This document shows positions 7,116-15,801 of a DNA stretch of 64,000 bases, piece after piece; the stretch's first letter is position 1; the number at the start of each line of letters is the position of its first letter. The position numbers and the translations under genes were made by a program. This DNA is from Pantoea agglomerans (GTDB taxonomy: Bacteria > Pseudomonadota > Gammaproteobacteria > Enterobacterales > Enterobacteriaceae): contig NZ_CP083809.1 in the NCBI RefSeq assembly GCF_020149765.1, positions 1,922,001 to 1,986,000 on the forward strand. The letters run 5' to 3'. The notes below the pieces were generated by a model. It saw nothing but the letters and a program-made list of their open reading frames with translations. It was not told where the DNA came from and did not search any database.

Positions 7116-8462
7116 CTATTTTGACTGAGAGGTTACGCGCGCCCGCAGGCCGTTGCGGCGCTCTTCAGGCTCGGCGATGCGTTTTACCTCGCCCACCAGC
7201 AGGATATAGGAGAGCGCGCCCATCAGCGCCACCGCCGCGATATAGATCAGCGCCGGGCCAAAACCGTAATCCTGTGCCAGATAGCCAATCGCCAGCGGAA
7301 CGGTAATGCCGCCCAGCCCGCCGACAAAATTAAACACGCCGCCGGTCAGGCCAATCAGGCGCATCGGCGCCAGCGACGATACCAGCGACCAGGTAATGGA
7401 CGCGAAGCCGTTGCCAAAGAAGGCGAGCGCCATCAGCACCATAATCCAGACCGGATCGTCGGTGTAGTTCGCCCCCATAATGCAGGTGGAGATCAGCAGC
7501 CCGCAGATAATCGGGGTTTTACGCGCCGCGCCGAGCGAATAGCCTTTCTTCACCAGCCTGTCCGCCAGCCAGCCGGAGAGCAGCACGCCGACAAACGCGG
7601 CGAGAAACGGCACCGTGGTCATAAAGCCCGCCTTCAGCGCGGTGATGCCTTTTTCCTGGGTCAAATAGTTGGGGAACCAGGTCAGGAAAAACCACAGCGT
7701 TGAGGTGACGGCAAACTGCCCCAGATAGACCCCCAGCAGCTTGCGATGAAACACTAGCTTCCAGTCGGCCTTGCTCAACGGCTGGCGCGCCTCTCTCGCC
7801 GCGGGCGCATCGCCGTCAACCAGGCCGCCGCCGCGCTGAATATAGGCCAGCTCGGCCTGGCTGATGCTTTTGGTCAGACGCGGCGGCTGATAAACCCTGA
7901 ACCAGATCAGCGACCAGAGAATGCCGATGCCGCCGGTGACGATAAAGACCCAGTGCCAGCTCAGCAGCTCCTGTATCCAGATTAGCAGCGGCGTCAGAAA
8001 GGCCAGGCCAACAAACTGCCCGGAGGTAAAGAACCCCACCGCGGAGGCGCGCTCCTGTTCCGGGAACCAGCTGGTGACCATGCGGTTATTGGTGGGAAAG
8101 GCGGGCGCTTCAAAGATGCCGGTCACGGCGCGCAGGGCGATAAGTGAGATCAGCCCGGTAGCGAAGCCCTGCAGCAGGGTCGCCACCGACCAGCCCAGAA
8201 TGGCGATAAAATAGGTGAGCCGTGAACCGACGCGATCGAGAAACCAGCCGCCGGGGATCTGGCACAGGGTATAGAGCCAGGCGAATGCGGAAAAGACATA
8301 GCCCATTTCCGCTTTAGTGATGCCGAACTCCTGCTGAATATGCGCCGACGCCACGGCCAGATTCGCCCGGTCGACGTAACAGATCACCACGGTAATAAAG
8401 ATCATCAACAGCGTCAGATAACGACGTCGCCCGGCTTTTGCATGCGTTACGGAAATATCCAT
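7116..8462 (-). CDS. dgoT: D-galactonate:H+ symporter DgoT
   Basis: A 448-residue major facilitator transporter of the anion:cation symporter group, nearly identical in its first helices to E. coli DgoT ([20 protein letters not shown] and [11 protein letters not shown]). It takes up D-galactonate with protons. I chose the ATG at 8462, which starts MDISV as in E. coli and has GGAG upstream; the longer frame from 8507 adds 15 unrelated residues. It is the last gene of dgoRKADT, 121 bp after dgoD, a larger gap than elsewhere in the operon. Confidence 0.95.
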   Translation of the reverse strand: MDISVTHAKAGRRRYLTLLMIFITVVICYVDRANLAVASAHIQQEFGITKAEMGYVFSAFAWLYTLCQIPGGWFLDRVGSRLTYFIAILGWSVATLLQGFATGLISLIALRAVTGIFEAPAFPTNNRMVTSWFPEQERASAVGFFTSGQFVGLAFLTPLLIWIQELLSWHWVFIVTGGIGILWSLIWFRVYQPPRLTKSISQAELAYIQRGGGLVDGDAPAAREARQPLSKADWKLVFHRKLLGVYLGQFAVTSTLWFFLTWFPNYLTQEKGITALKAGFMTTVPFLAAFVGVLLSGWLADRLVKKGYSLGAARKTPIICGLLISTCIMGANYTDDPVWIMVLMALAFFGNGFASITWSLVSSLAPMRLIGLTGGVFNFVGGLGGITVPLAIGYLAQDYGFGPALIYIAAVALMGALSYILLVGEVKRIAEPEERRNGLRARVTSQSK

Positions 8463-8583
8463 CGCAATCTGTCTCCAGATTTTGGACATGGCAAAGCCAT
8501 TCACCATGCCCTGTTAATTACAGAGGGTGTGTTTTCTCGTTATTTATTGTGAGCGCGCGTGAGGCTGAGCTAATTAACCCGCA

Positions 8584-9732
8584 TCACCATTCTGCGACGG
8601 AGCCGTCCGCATGGCGCCACAGTGGATTACGCCAGTCTGGCGCCTGTTTGCTGCGTTCGATAACCTGCTCTTCGTCAATCTCCACGCCGAGACCCGGTTT
8701 CATCAGGGGCTTAAAGAAGCCGCCTTCCATGCAGAAGTCCGCCTTATTTTTCACAAAGTCGAGCAGCTCGGCGCCCTGATTGTAATGAATGCCCATGCTC
8801 TGCTCCTGGAAGACCGCATTGCGCGAGACGAAATCGACGTGCAGACAGGCGGCGAGGGCGACAGGGCCGAGCGGGCAGTGCGGGGCGAGGGCGACGTCGT
8901 AGGCTTCCGCCATCGCGGCGATTTTAACGCACTCGGTGATGCCGCCGGCGTGGGAGAGATCGGGCTGCAGGATCGCCACGCCGCCCGCCTCGAGCACGCG
9001 TTTGAACTCAAAGCGCGAGAACATGCGCTCGCCCGCCGCAATAGGGATAGTGGTCTGCGCCGCCAGCCGGGGATAATATTCCGCCTGCTCCGCCAGTACC
9101 GGCTCCTCGATAAACAGCGGACGGTAAGGCTCCAGCTCCTTGATCAGCACCTTCGCCATCGGCGCGCTCACGCGGCCGTGAAAGTCGAGACCGAACTCAA
9201 CCTTATCGCCGAAGGCGTCGCGAATTTGCGCGACGGTATTAACCGCGGCGTCCACTTTGCGCGAGTCATCGATTATGCCCAGCTCTTCGCAGCCGTTGAG
9301 CTTGAAGGTGTCGAAGCCGATTTCGCGTAATTTCTCGATGCCGGCGATCACCTCCGCCGGGCGATCGCCGCCAACCCAGCTATAGGCTTTGATTTTATCC
9401 CGCACCAGGCCGCCCATCAGCTGCCAGACCGGGGCGCCCAGCACCTTGCCTTTGATATCCCACAGCGCCTGATCGATACCGGCGATGGCGCTCATCATAA
9501 TCGGGCCGCCGCGGTAAAAACCTGCGCGGTACATTACCTGCCACAGATCGTTGATGCGTGCCGGATCCTGACCGATAAGATAGTCGCCCAGTTCATGCAC
9601 CGCGGCTTCGACGGTGCGTGCGCGCCCCTCAATAACGGGTTCTCCCCAGCCGACAACGCCTTCGTCGGTCTCGATCTTGAGAAACATCCAGCGCGGGGGT
9701 AAGCGGTAAGTGGTGAGCCGGGTTATCTTCAT
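8584..9732 (-). CDS. dgoD: D-galactonate dehydratase DgoD
   Basis: A 382-residue enolase-superfamily enzyme, the same length as E. coli DgoD, that converts D-galactonate to 2-dehydro-3-deoxy-D-galactonate in the cytoplasm. The metal-binding acids are visible in [17 protein letters not shown] and AAGERMFSR, and the catalytic His in LAPHCPLGP. The start ATG at 9732 gives [15 protein letters not shown], the family N-terminus, and overlaps the stop of dgoA by 4 bp, showing translational coupling. The longer frame to 9855 reads into dgoA out of phase and is rejected. Confidence 0.96.
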   Translation of the reverse strand: MKITRLTTYRLPPRWMFLKIETDEGVVGWGEPVIEGRARTVEAAVHELGDYLIGQDPARINDLWQVMYRAGFYRGGPIMMSAIAGIDQALWDIKGKVLGAPVWQLMGGLVRDKIKAYSWVGGDRPAEVIAGIEKLREIGFDTFKLNGCEELGIIDDSRKVDAAVNTVAQIRDAFGDKVEFGLDFHGRVSAPMAKVLIKELEPYRPLFIEEPVLAEQAEYYPRLAAQTTIPIAAGERMFSRFEFKRVLEAGGVAILQPDLSHAGGITECVKIAAMAEAYDVALAPHCPLGPVALAACLHVDFVSRNAVFQEQSMGIHYNQGAELLDFVKNKADFCMEGGFFKPLMKPGLGVEIDEEQVIERSKQAPDWRNPLWRHADGSVAEW

Positions 9733-10346
9733 TTCACTGCCTCTCTGTATGCCTGAACAAATGCGGCCGCCTGCTGCGCGGTGCGCGCCACGGACTGCCC
9801 GGCGCGATAGAGATCGCTGCCGAGTCCGGCGCCTGTACAGCCTGCCTCCAGCCACTGCGCCAGGTTGGCCGGCGTGACGCCGCCCACCGCCAGCACCGGC
9901 ACGTCGTCGGGCAGCACGGCTTTTAGCGCCTTGATATAGCCCGGACCGAACGCGGAGGCGGGGAAAATTTTGAGCGCCTGCGCGCCGGCATCCAGCGCGC
10001 TAAAGGCTTCGCTGGCCGTGGCGCAGCCGGGACAGACGGTCATGCCCAGGCTTACGGCGTGGCGGATCAGCGCCGGCTGAATATTGGGCGTTACGATCAG
10101 TTTGCTGCCCATCTCCGCCAGCCGGTCCACCTGTTCCGTTTTCAACACCGTTCCGGCACCCGTTAACGCCCTGTCGCCGTAAGCCTTCAGGATCAGCGGG
10201 ATGCTGATCTCCCACTGCGGCGAGTTAAGCGGAATCTCCACCGCGTCGAAACCGGCGTCAATAACCGCGCCGACGTGCGCCACGACCTCATCGGGCGTGA
10301 CCCCACGCAGAATCGCGATAAGGGGAAGTTCAGTTTGCCATTGCAT
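9729..10346 (-). CDS. dgoA: 2-dehydro-3-deoxy-6-phosphogalactonate aldolase DgoA
   Basis: A 205-residue class I aldolase that splits 2-dehydro-3-deoxy-6-phosphogalactonate into pyruvate and glyceraldehyde-3-phosphate. The Schiff-base lysine is Lys126 in ALKIFPAS and the catalytic Glu is Glu37 in AVEIPL, at the same positions as in E. coli DgoA. In some bacteria DgoA and DgoD are fused; here they are separate with a 4-bp overlap. Its 5' end overlaps dgoK by 17 bp. Confidence 0.96.
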   Translation of the reverse strand: MQWQTELPLIAILRGVTPDEVVAHVGAVIDAGFDAVEIPLNSPQWEISIPLILKAYGDRALTGAGTVLKTEQVDRLAEMGSKLIVTPNIQPALIRHAVSLGMTVCPGCATASEAFSALDAGAQALKIFPASAFGPGYIKALKAVLPDDVPVLAVGGVTPANLAQWLEAGCTGAGLGSDLYRAGQSVARTAQQAAAFVQAYREAVK

Positions 10347-11205
10347 TAACGATGCTCCTTATGCCTGCCTGAAAGGCGGTATCGCCGGCTATCACGCTCG
10401 CCTGCAGGCCAGCGGCGGCCAGCGCCTGTTGATAACGGCGCGTCAGCGTCTCCCCACCCACCAGCGCGACCGGCTGATGGCTAAAGCGTTCGCGCATCGT
10501 GGCGACCTCCGCGCCGATCAGCAGACCGGATAAAAACTCGCTGACCTCTTCTGGCGCCAGGCTACCGAGGAGATGGGCGGCGCGAATTTCAAACAGCTGC
10601 GCCAGCAGCGCCGGCGTGGCGAGTCCGCGCACCAGCCCGGCGTCAAACGCGGCCTGCGACGGCTGCTGTTCGGGTAAACCGGCACCGACCAGCGAGTGGC
10701 GCAGCAGCAGCGCGTGAAGTTCGCCGGTCATCACGGTGTGAAAGTCGAGGATGCGTTCGCTCTCGACCTGCACCCATTTACAGTGGGTGCCCGGCATCAC
10801 GTAAACGGGCGAGGGCGCCAGCGCGTATGCGCCGAGCAGCTGCGTCTCTTCGCCGCGCATCACGTTATGGTGATCTTCGCGGCTGACGCATAAGCCGGGC
10901 ACGATCCAGAGGTTATCGTCGATAAGCGTCAGCTGCTCGCCGATAGCCGATAAGGGGGCGGGAAGGGGCAAATAGGGTACGCTACGCCAGCCCACGCTGC
11001 TGCCCACCATGCCGGCCATCACCACCGGCGTTGCGGAGTCGCGCCATCCCTGGGTGATCTCATCTAATACCGCCTGCGGCCGCTTCCCGTTTAGCCGGGT
11101 GACGCCTGCTTCTGACTCTCTGCCTGCCTGACAGCGTTCGTTCTCAAAAAGCCAGGCGCGCAGGTTGGTGGAACCCCAGTCAACGGCGATATAGCGAGAT
11201 CTCAT
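10330..11205 (-). CDS. dgoK: 2-dehydro-3-deoxygalactonokinase DgoK
   Basis: A 291-residue kinase that phosphorylates 2-dehydro-3-deoxy-D-galactonate at C6 with ATP, the step between DgoD and DgoA. The N-terminal phosphate loop YIAVDWGSTNLRAWL and the motif PGTHCKWV are typical of the DgoK family (actin-like ATPase fold). It overlaps dgoR by 4 bp (ATGA) and dgoA by 17 bp, so the first four genes of the operon form one tight translational unit. Confidence 0.95.
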   Translation of the reverse strand: MRSRYIAVDWGSTNLRAWLFENERCQAGRESEAGVTRLNGKRPQAVLDEITQGWRDSATPVVMAGMVGSSVGWRSVPYLPLPAPLSAIGEQLTLIDDNLWIVPGLCVSREDHHNVMRGEETQLLGAYALAPSPVYVMPGTHCKWVQVESERILDFHTVMTGELHALLLRHSLVGAGLPEQQPSQAAFDAGLVRGLATPALLAQLFEIRAAHLLGSLAPEEVSEFLSGLLIGAEVATMRERFSHQPVALVGGETLTRRYQQALAAAGLQASVIAGDTAFQAGIRSIVNAMAN

Positions 11206-11891
11206 GTGATGTCCTTTAACCTGTGTGTTGAGCTGGCGATCATGGTGTAGGCCGCCTGCTCGGCTGCGTCGCCGTTCTGCAGCCGTATGGCATCGAACAG
11301 CGCTTTATGTTCCCTCAGCGTTTTCGGCATATTGGCCTCATCGCCTTGCCAGGTGCGCTCGAAGACGGCGCGCTGCAGCGAGCTGATCGCCACGCTAAGC
11401 TGCTCCAGCACCGGGTTATGTACCGCACGCAGCACCGCCTCGTGATAGCGAATATCCGCTTCGTTAAAGGCCTCCCGGTCCTGGTTGTGGGCGATCATGT
11501 CGTTGAGCGCCAGTTCAATCTGTGCCAGATCCTGCGACGTCGCGCGCTCCGCCGCCCAGCGGGCAATGGCGGGCTCTACCAGGTTACGCACTTCGCTCAT
11601 GGCCGCGATCAGATGCGGATCGTCACTGTTTTCCAGCACCCACTGCAGCACGTCCGAATCCAGATAGTTCCACTGACCGCGCGGCGTAACGAAAGCGCCG
11701 TGATAGCGCTTGATCTCAATAAGCCGTTTCGCCGTCAGCGAGCGGAACACTTCGCGGATGATATTGCGCGAGGTAGCGAACTCGTCGCACAGCTCCGTCT
11801 CCGCCGGCAGCGGCGCGCCGGGCAGATATTTGCCGCTGACGATCTGTTTGCCCAGCGTGATAACGATGCGGTCGGTTTTGTTGAGGGTCAT
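11202..11891 (-). CDS. dgoR: GntR-family repressor of galactonate use, DgoR
   Basis: A 229-residue FadR-subfamily GntR repressor that binds DNA without D-galactonate and is released by it. The N-terminal winged helix is seen in PAETELCDEFATSRNIIREV; the C-terminal FCD ligand domain has the metal-binding pattern with EVRNLVEPAIARWAA and DIRYHEAVLRAVHNP. I chose ATG 11891 (MTLNKTDRIVITLGKQIVSG, as in E. coli) with AAGGAGC upstream; the 254-residue frame would run into the operator region. It is the first gene of its operon and thus autoregulated. Confidence 0.95.
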   Translation of the reverse strand: MTLNKTDRIVITLGKQIVSGKYLPGAPLPAETELCDEFATSRNIIREVFRSLTAKRLIEIKRYHGAFVTPRGQWNYLDSDVLQWVLENSDDPHLIAAMSEVRNLVEPAIARWAAERATSQDLAQIELALNDMIAHNQDREAFNEADIRYHEAVLRAVHNPVLEQLSVAISSLQRAVFERTWQGDEANMPKTLREHKALFDAIRLQNGDAAEQAAYTMIASSTHRLKDIT

Positions 11892-11998
11892 AGAAGCTCC
11901 TTGTGCCTGACTGTTTGCTTCTACTTTACCCCGAGCGCCTGGTTTCGCCTCCTGTTTGAAGTACAAACTGTTCGATATCAGCTGGCAGTGCGGGAGTA

Positions 11999-12030
11999 TT
12001 GTAGTACGATAAAAGTTAGTTGTACTACAA
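11999..12030. promoter_or_regulatory. Twin GntR/FCD operators for DgoR
   Basis: Two sites match the FadR-type pattern TNGTNNNACNA: TTGTAGTACGA at 11999-12009 and TTGTACTACAA at 12020-12030, with centres 21 bp apart (two helical turns). They also form a perfect 10-bp inverted repeat, ATTGTAGTAC and GTACTACAAT, with a 14-bp spacer. The sites lie 107 bp upstream of dgoR. A near-match, TTGAAGTACAA, lies at 11956-11966. Confidence 0.75.
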
Positions 12031-12031
12031 T

Positions 12032-12520
12032 GTGGATCACATAATCGCCATTTGGCGCTGCGGCCTTTTACCCTGGGCTGGAGGGCAGCCGCGAGCCGCT
12101 CGCGGCTGTGCTTAACAACTGTTTAATGTTGCGCGTCAGGATTAATGTCGGAATTAAAACGCTGTGATGCTAATTAACAAAATATCAGCGTTGCGTTTAT
12201 AAAAAATAGCGGCACCGCTTAGAATGCTGGCGGCAGCTTTAATACTCTCCGTCTGGGCGGGTGCAGCTATTATTGCCCCTAAAGATGAGCGTGCTATTAA
12301 TATCGTCAGTAGACCAGTTATTAATAAAGAAACAGGCAGCATCTTTATTTGGCCTGAACCTTTTGCGGCTTATAAAAAACGGAGAGTCGCGTTACGGTTG
12401 CGCTATATTCACCCGCGTTAACGCTGCGCTGCCGCCTGTTAAGCTCGCCAGCGGAGACTATGGCGGCCCGCCGCTGCCTACCCCGGGGAGGAGCAGTGGG
12501 CCAGCCCGCAGAGCAGGGCA
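12032..12520. other. About 490 bp without a recognised gene
   Basis: Two small overlapping ORFs on opposite strands (12154-12342 minus, hydrophobic; 12224-12421 plus) lack good ribosome sites and I do not accept either. The right end of this gap is the 3' side of the candidate small RNA. Confidence 0.5.
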
Positions 12521-12610
12521 AAAAAAATCCCGCTCCGGGAGTCGTTGGCGACCGGTAGGTGAAGCGGGATAGCCAGAATGGCTGGCACCAGGGAAACGCA
12601 TACCACATGC
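12521..12610 (-). ncRNA. Candidate small regulatory RNA
   Basis: Read on the minus strand there is a promoter-like pair TTAACT (12644-12639) and TATTCT (12621-12616) with a 17-bp spacer, then about 90 nt with three stem-loops: GCAT-GTGGT-ATGC at the start, GCCAG-CCATT-CTGGC in the middle, and a terminator stem ATCCCGCT/AGCGGGAT (12570-12563 with 12534-12527) whose long arm includes GGTCG-CCAA-CGACT, ending in seven T. Between the first two stems is the unpaired-looking segment GTTTCCCTGGTG, which contains the TTTCCCTGGTG seed I recall from ArcZ. This is the usual layout of Hfq-dependent RNAs. I recognise no known RNA as a whole. Confidence 0.5.
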
Positions 12611-12671
12611 CTTAAAGAATAATCCATCCATTTTATTTAGTTAAACAATTAACTACCGATAGCTAATCTCG

Positions 12672-12685
12672 TTGATCTAAATCAA
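12672..12685. promoter_or_regulatory. Perfect FNR box
   Basis: TTGATCTAAATCAA matches the FNR consensus TTGAT-N4-ATCAA at all ten fixed positions. Its centre is about 70 bp upstream of the predicted start of the candidate small RNA, a distance compatible with class I activation. No protein gene starts nearby on the plus strand, so the small RNA is the only plausible target I can see. Confidence 0.6.
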
Positions 12686-12964
12686 GCTTAACCGGATAAA
12701 TAAAAAGGTCTGGAGGGGCGTTTTTTATTTGGCCTGCTGTCGTTTTTGCGCTGGCAATATATTTAAGTTCGCCCGATCGGTTGTGGGGTTATTAAAGAGG
12801 TATACGCAGTCAAATTGCAGCTGGAATAAAGCATTTAACTATTTGATCCCAGGCCTCATGCTGACTTTCCTGAGGACAGGCAGCAGCGCGTCTTATTATT
12901 CCTGCGCAAGGCAGCGCGGCGCAGCACAGGGGCCCGCCGCTAAAATAATCTTTATCGCGGAGGC

Positions 12965-12986
12965 AGCAGGCCCGTGCGGGCCTGCT
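12965..12986. terminator. Perfect hairpin after the PanE-like gene
   Basis: AGCAGGCCC, loop GTGC, GGGCCTGCT: a 9-bp perfect stem 8 bp past the stop of the PanE-like gene. A T-run is missing, so termination may depend on Rho or the hairpin may protect the 3' end. Confidence 0.45.
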
Positions 12987-12994
12987 GTGCCCGT

Positions 12995-13885
12995 TTAGCC
13001 CGGCCCCTCGCTGCCCGCCGCCAGCAGCGGCACCAGAACGTCGCTGATGGGGGTCGCGATACCGTGCGCGCGGCCGTAACGCTGGATTACGCCGTTGCGA
13101 ATCTCCCACTCCAGCGGGCGATTTGCCTGCCGGTCGGCGAGGATTGAGGTGCCTAAATCCGCTGGCGCACGTTGAAACACTTCGAGGATGGTCTGCGGCA
13201 CATCATCGTCAAGCTCCGCGCCCTGCGCCCGCGCGACCTCGGCACATTCGCGCAGGTAGCTCAGCGCCAGGGTGCTGATATCGGCGCGGGCAAACATGCC
13301 GGCGCGACGGTTAGCCAGCACCATCAGGCCCGCCACCGCGTTCTGCAGCAGTTTGCGCCAGGCGATCGAAACAAAGTCCGTCGAGAGCGCTACCGTGCAG
13401 CGCGTGCCGCTCAGCGCCTCGACCACCCGCTGCGCCTGCGGCAGGTCCGGCAGCGTCAGACGCGGCGCGGCGCGCAGCCAGACAGAGGCGTCTGGCTCGC
13501 GCTGCGCCGGAAACCATACCACCGCAGGCAGCACGTCGGCGCCATTTACCCAGGGCTGCAGCAGCGCCTGCTGCTCGACGCCGTTCTGCAGCGCGCAGAC
13601 CACGCTGTTTTCGTCGCACAGCCGCGCCAGCCAGCGGGCGCTGTCGGCGATTTGGGTGGTTTTTACCGCCACGAAGACCAGGTCGAACGGGCGGTCAATG
13701 GCGGCCGGATCGGTCATGACCGGGCCAGGCACGACCACTTCACCCTCGTCGTGACGCAGGATCAGCTGCGGGTGCGCGGTGCGTCCGCACAATTGCGGCG
13801 TGCGGCCCGCTTCATGCAGCGCGGCGGCGATGGTGGTGCCAATAGCGCCCGGGCCAAGCAGCGCAATGGTAAAGCGATCTGTCAT
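12995..13885 (-). CDS. 2-dehydropantoate 2-reductase-like protein (PanE/ApbA family)
   Basis: A 296-residue NADPH-dependent ketoacid reductase. The nucleotide-binding loop is LLGPGAIGTTIAAAL at residues 9-23 and the catalytic lysine of the family is in FVSIAWRKLLQNA. The C-terminal domain has EWEIRNGVIQRYGRAHGI, the KetoPantoate reductase pattern. It may act on ketopantoate in CoA synthesis, but many enterics carry several paralogues of unclear substrate, so I give no symbol. I chose ATG 13885 with GAGGAGAAG upstream; it overlaps the end of a broken EamA transporter gene by 4 bp, which suggests the two were once one operon. Confidence 0.85.
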   Translation of the reverse strand: MTDRFTIALLGPGAIGTTIAAALHEAGRTPQLCGRTAHPQLILRHDEGEVVVPGPVMTDPAAIDRPFDLVFVAVKTTQIADSARWLARLCDENSVVCALQNGVEQQALLQPWVNGADVLPAVVWFPAQREPDASVWLRAAPRLTLPDLPQAQRVVEALSGTRCTVALSTDFVSIAWRKLLQNAVAGLMVLANRRAGMFARADISTLALSYLRECAEVARAQGAELDDDVPQTILEVFQRAPADLGTSILADRQANRPLEWEIRNGVIQRYGRAHGIATPISDVLVPLLAAGSEGPG

Positions 13886-14196
13886 AGTAACTTCTCCTCG
13901 CTCAATGAATTCATCATAAAGGTGCCCGCGGCAATCACCGCACACGCCGCTATTTTCCTGCGCGTCAGGGGCTCGCCGGGAAACAGATAGCCCAGCACGG
14001 CGGCAAACAGCACGCTGGTCTCGCGCAGGGCAGAAACCGCGCCCATCGGCGCAGAGGAGATCACATCAATAATAATGCCGCAGGCCAGCAGCGACACCAG
14101 CCCGCCAGCAGCGGCGACAGGCAGGCCCGGCCGCCAGCGCAGCGTGGCGTCAGGCGGGAGATACGCATCATGGGCTTGCTGTTGATAAGCTAATGC
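13882..14196 (-). pseudogene. EamA/DMT transporter, 3' remnant
   Basis: About 104 C-terminal codons of a drug/metabolite transporter remain, from LAYQQQAHDAYLPPDATLRW through the helices AAAGGLVSLLACGIII and SALRETSVLFAAVLGYLF to GEPLTRRKIAACAVIAAGT. A stop (TGA at 14197-14199) precedes, and the 180 bp upstream show no recognisable N-terminal half, whereas intact EamA proteins have about 280-300 residues and ten helices. Substitutions such as CG for the usual YG and PGEP for the usual LGER also suggest decay. It ends overlapping the PanE-like start by 4 bp. Confidence 0.75.
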
Positions 14197-14376
14197 TCAT
14201 CGCACCCTAACGCCAGCGCCGCGTAAAAGAGAGCGCGGCGGTGCTGCTGCACGCAACCGCGCTTTGCCTTTAAACCGAAGGTCAGCGGGGCTTTCTGACT
14301 CTCAGGCGATCCGCCAGAGTCGCCAGCGCGGGCAAAATTCGCTACTATCCGCGCTCGCTCCCCAACTGGCCGCCTG

Positions 14377-15075
14377 ATGTCTCTTATTGTCGATAACTTT
14401 ATCGCCCCACCGTGCCCGGAAGAGATAGAGACGCTCTATCAGGATGCGCATCTGGTGCTGATCAACAAACCCGCCGGGCTGCTCAGCCTGTCGGGGAAAA
14501 ATCCCCTTAACCTTGACTCGGTACACTATCGGCTGGCGGCGCTTTTTCCCGGCTCTACCCTGGTGCATCGGCTCGATTTCGGCACCTCTGGGCTAATGGT
14601 CATCGCGCGCAATAAAGCCATTAACGCCGCACTCTGCCAGCAGTTCAGCCAGCGTACGGTGAACAAGGTCTACAGCGCGCTGCTGTGCGGACATGTTGAG
14701 GAGGAGAGTGGGATTATCGAGGCGCCGATTGCAAAAGATCCGGCGCGCTTCCCCCGGATGGCGATTTGCGCCGCGAGCGGCAAACCGGCGCGCTCTCGCT
14801 ACCGGGTCGTCGAGCGCTTTTATCAGGCGGGAGAGGGCGGCGCGACGGTGCCGTTAACGCGCGTCGCGCTGACGCCGGAGACCGGGCGCACCCACCAGCT
14901 GCGTATCCACTGCCAGCTGCTGGGACATGCTATTTTGGGCTGCGACCTCTATGGCGGACGGCTGCTGCCGGGCACTGAACGCACCCCGCGACTGATGCTG
15001 CACGCCAGCGAGCTGCATTTCACCCATCCGGTAAGCGGAGAGCGGATGGCCGCGCGCCATGCCAGCCCGTTTTAG
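14377..15075 (+). CDS. RluA-family RNA pseudouridine synthase
   Basis: A 232-residue pseudouridine synthase of the RluA family. The catalytic Asp is in HRLDFGTSG (near residue 66), and the family motifs INKPAGLLS, KVYSALLCGH, TGRTHQLRIH and HAILGCDLYG are all present. There is no S4 domain. It is similar in size and layout to E. coli RluA (219 residues), which modifies 23S rRNA and tRNA, but it is divergent and may be a paralogue, so no symbol is given. A TACTAT element lies about 35 bp upstream. Confidence 0.88.
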   Translation: MSLIVDNFIAPPCPEEIETLYQDAHLVLINKPAGLLSLSGKNPLNLDSVHYRLAALFPGSTLVHRLDFGTSGLMVIARNKAINAALCQQFSQRTVNKVYSALLCGHVEEESGIIEAPIAKDPARFPRMAICAASGKPARSRYRVVERFYQAGEGGATVPLTRVALTPETGRTHQLRIHCQLLGHAILGCDLYGGRLLPGTERTPRLMLHASELHFTHPVSGERMAARHASPF

Positions 15076-15123
15076 CCGCGTTTCAGCAGGCGCTTCGCCT
15101 GGCAGGGCGCGATAAGGCGGGAG

Positions 15124-15660
15124 TTACCACATCAGATCGTCAGGGACTTTAAAGTCGGCGTAGGGATCGTCTTCATCCTGCTCTTCCTGACTGAGCGCGC
15201 TGTTTAACACGATGCTGTTGGCGTCGCGCTGCGCAATCTTATCGGCGACGCTGGCTGGAATAATGGCGTACTCGCTTTCGCCGTTCTCCGCTGCCAGCCG
15301 CGCGATGGCGAGTCGGCCGCTAATCAGCTGCGCCTGGGTCGCCTTATCCACCTCTATTTTTTTGATCAGATTATTGTCGGTGAAGTTAAACCCAATATTG
15401 CCGCGCGAAATCTCGATGCGGTTCATTTCAATCAGCTGCTTGATCTGCGCTTTGTACTCTCTGGACAAAACCGCCTGTTTCTGCTGCTCGTTCAGCAGCT
15501 TATCGCGCTCCTGCTGGGCCTTTTTATTCTCTTCTACCGCCTGGCGCGCCTCGCGCGCCTGAACGCGCGATTTTTTGGCGGTGCGCTGCACTTTGTCCAT
15601 TTTCTTGCTGCTGACCAGGCCAGCTTTGAGCATCTGCTCTTGTAAGGTAAGTTTCGTCAT
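15124..15660 (-). CDS. yaiL: DUF2058 protein YaiL
   Basis: A 178-residue soluble nucleoprotein-like protein of the DUF2058 family. The N-terminus MTKLTLQEQMLKAGLVSSKK and the long charged helix (about residues 20-75, rich in Lys, Glu, Gln and Arg) are diagnostic of YaiL. The C-terminal half has NRIEISRGNIGFNFTDNN and the acidic tail EEQDEDDPYADFKVPDD. The function is unknown. It is convergent with the pseudouridine synthase. Confidence 0.92.
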   Translation of the reverse strand: MTKLTLQEQMLKAGLVSSKKMDKVQRTAKKSRVQAREARQAVEENKKAQQERDKLLNEQQKQAVLSREYKAQIKQLIEMNRIEISRGNIGFNFTDNNLIKKIEVDKATQAQLISGRLAIARLAAENGESEYAIIPASVADKIAQRDANSIVLNSALSQEEQDEDDPYADFKVPDDLMW

Positions 15661-15760
15661 CGTGGTTTCTGAGCCGGTTAAAAAAGTGAGCTGATTATAC
15701 CTGTAAAAGGAGTGGACGCCGAGGGGCGCGCCTCAGCCTGCCGCCGCGCGCTTAATAAAA

Positions 15761-15784
15761 AACCTCGCATTTGCGAGGTTTTTT
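15761..15784. terminator. Terminator after the chemoreceptor gene
   Basis: AACCTCGCA, loop TT, TGCGAGGTT, with A-run on one side and T-run on the other. On the minus strand it ends the chemoreceptor transcript (stem then TTTTTTATT); it could work both ways. Confidence 0.85.
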
Positions 15785-15801
15785 CAGGGTGAACCGGCCG
15801 A

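Noticed and set aside
12154..12342. 62-codon hydrophobic frame on the minus strand, and an overlapping plus-strand frame at 12224-12421
   Set aside because: Neither has a ribosome site, and the two oppose each other; hydrophobic look is expected from A/T-rich antisense DNA.
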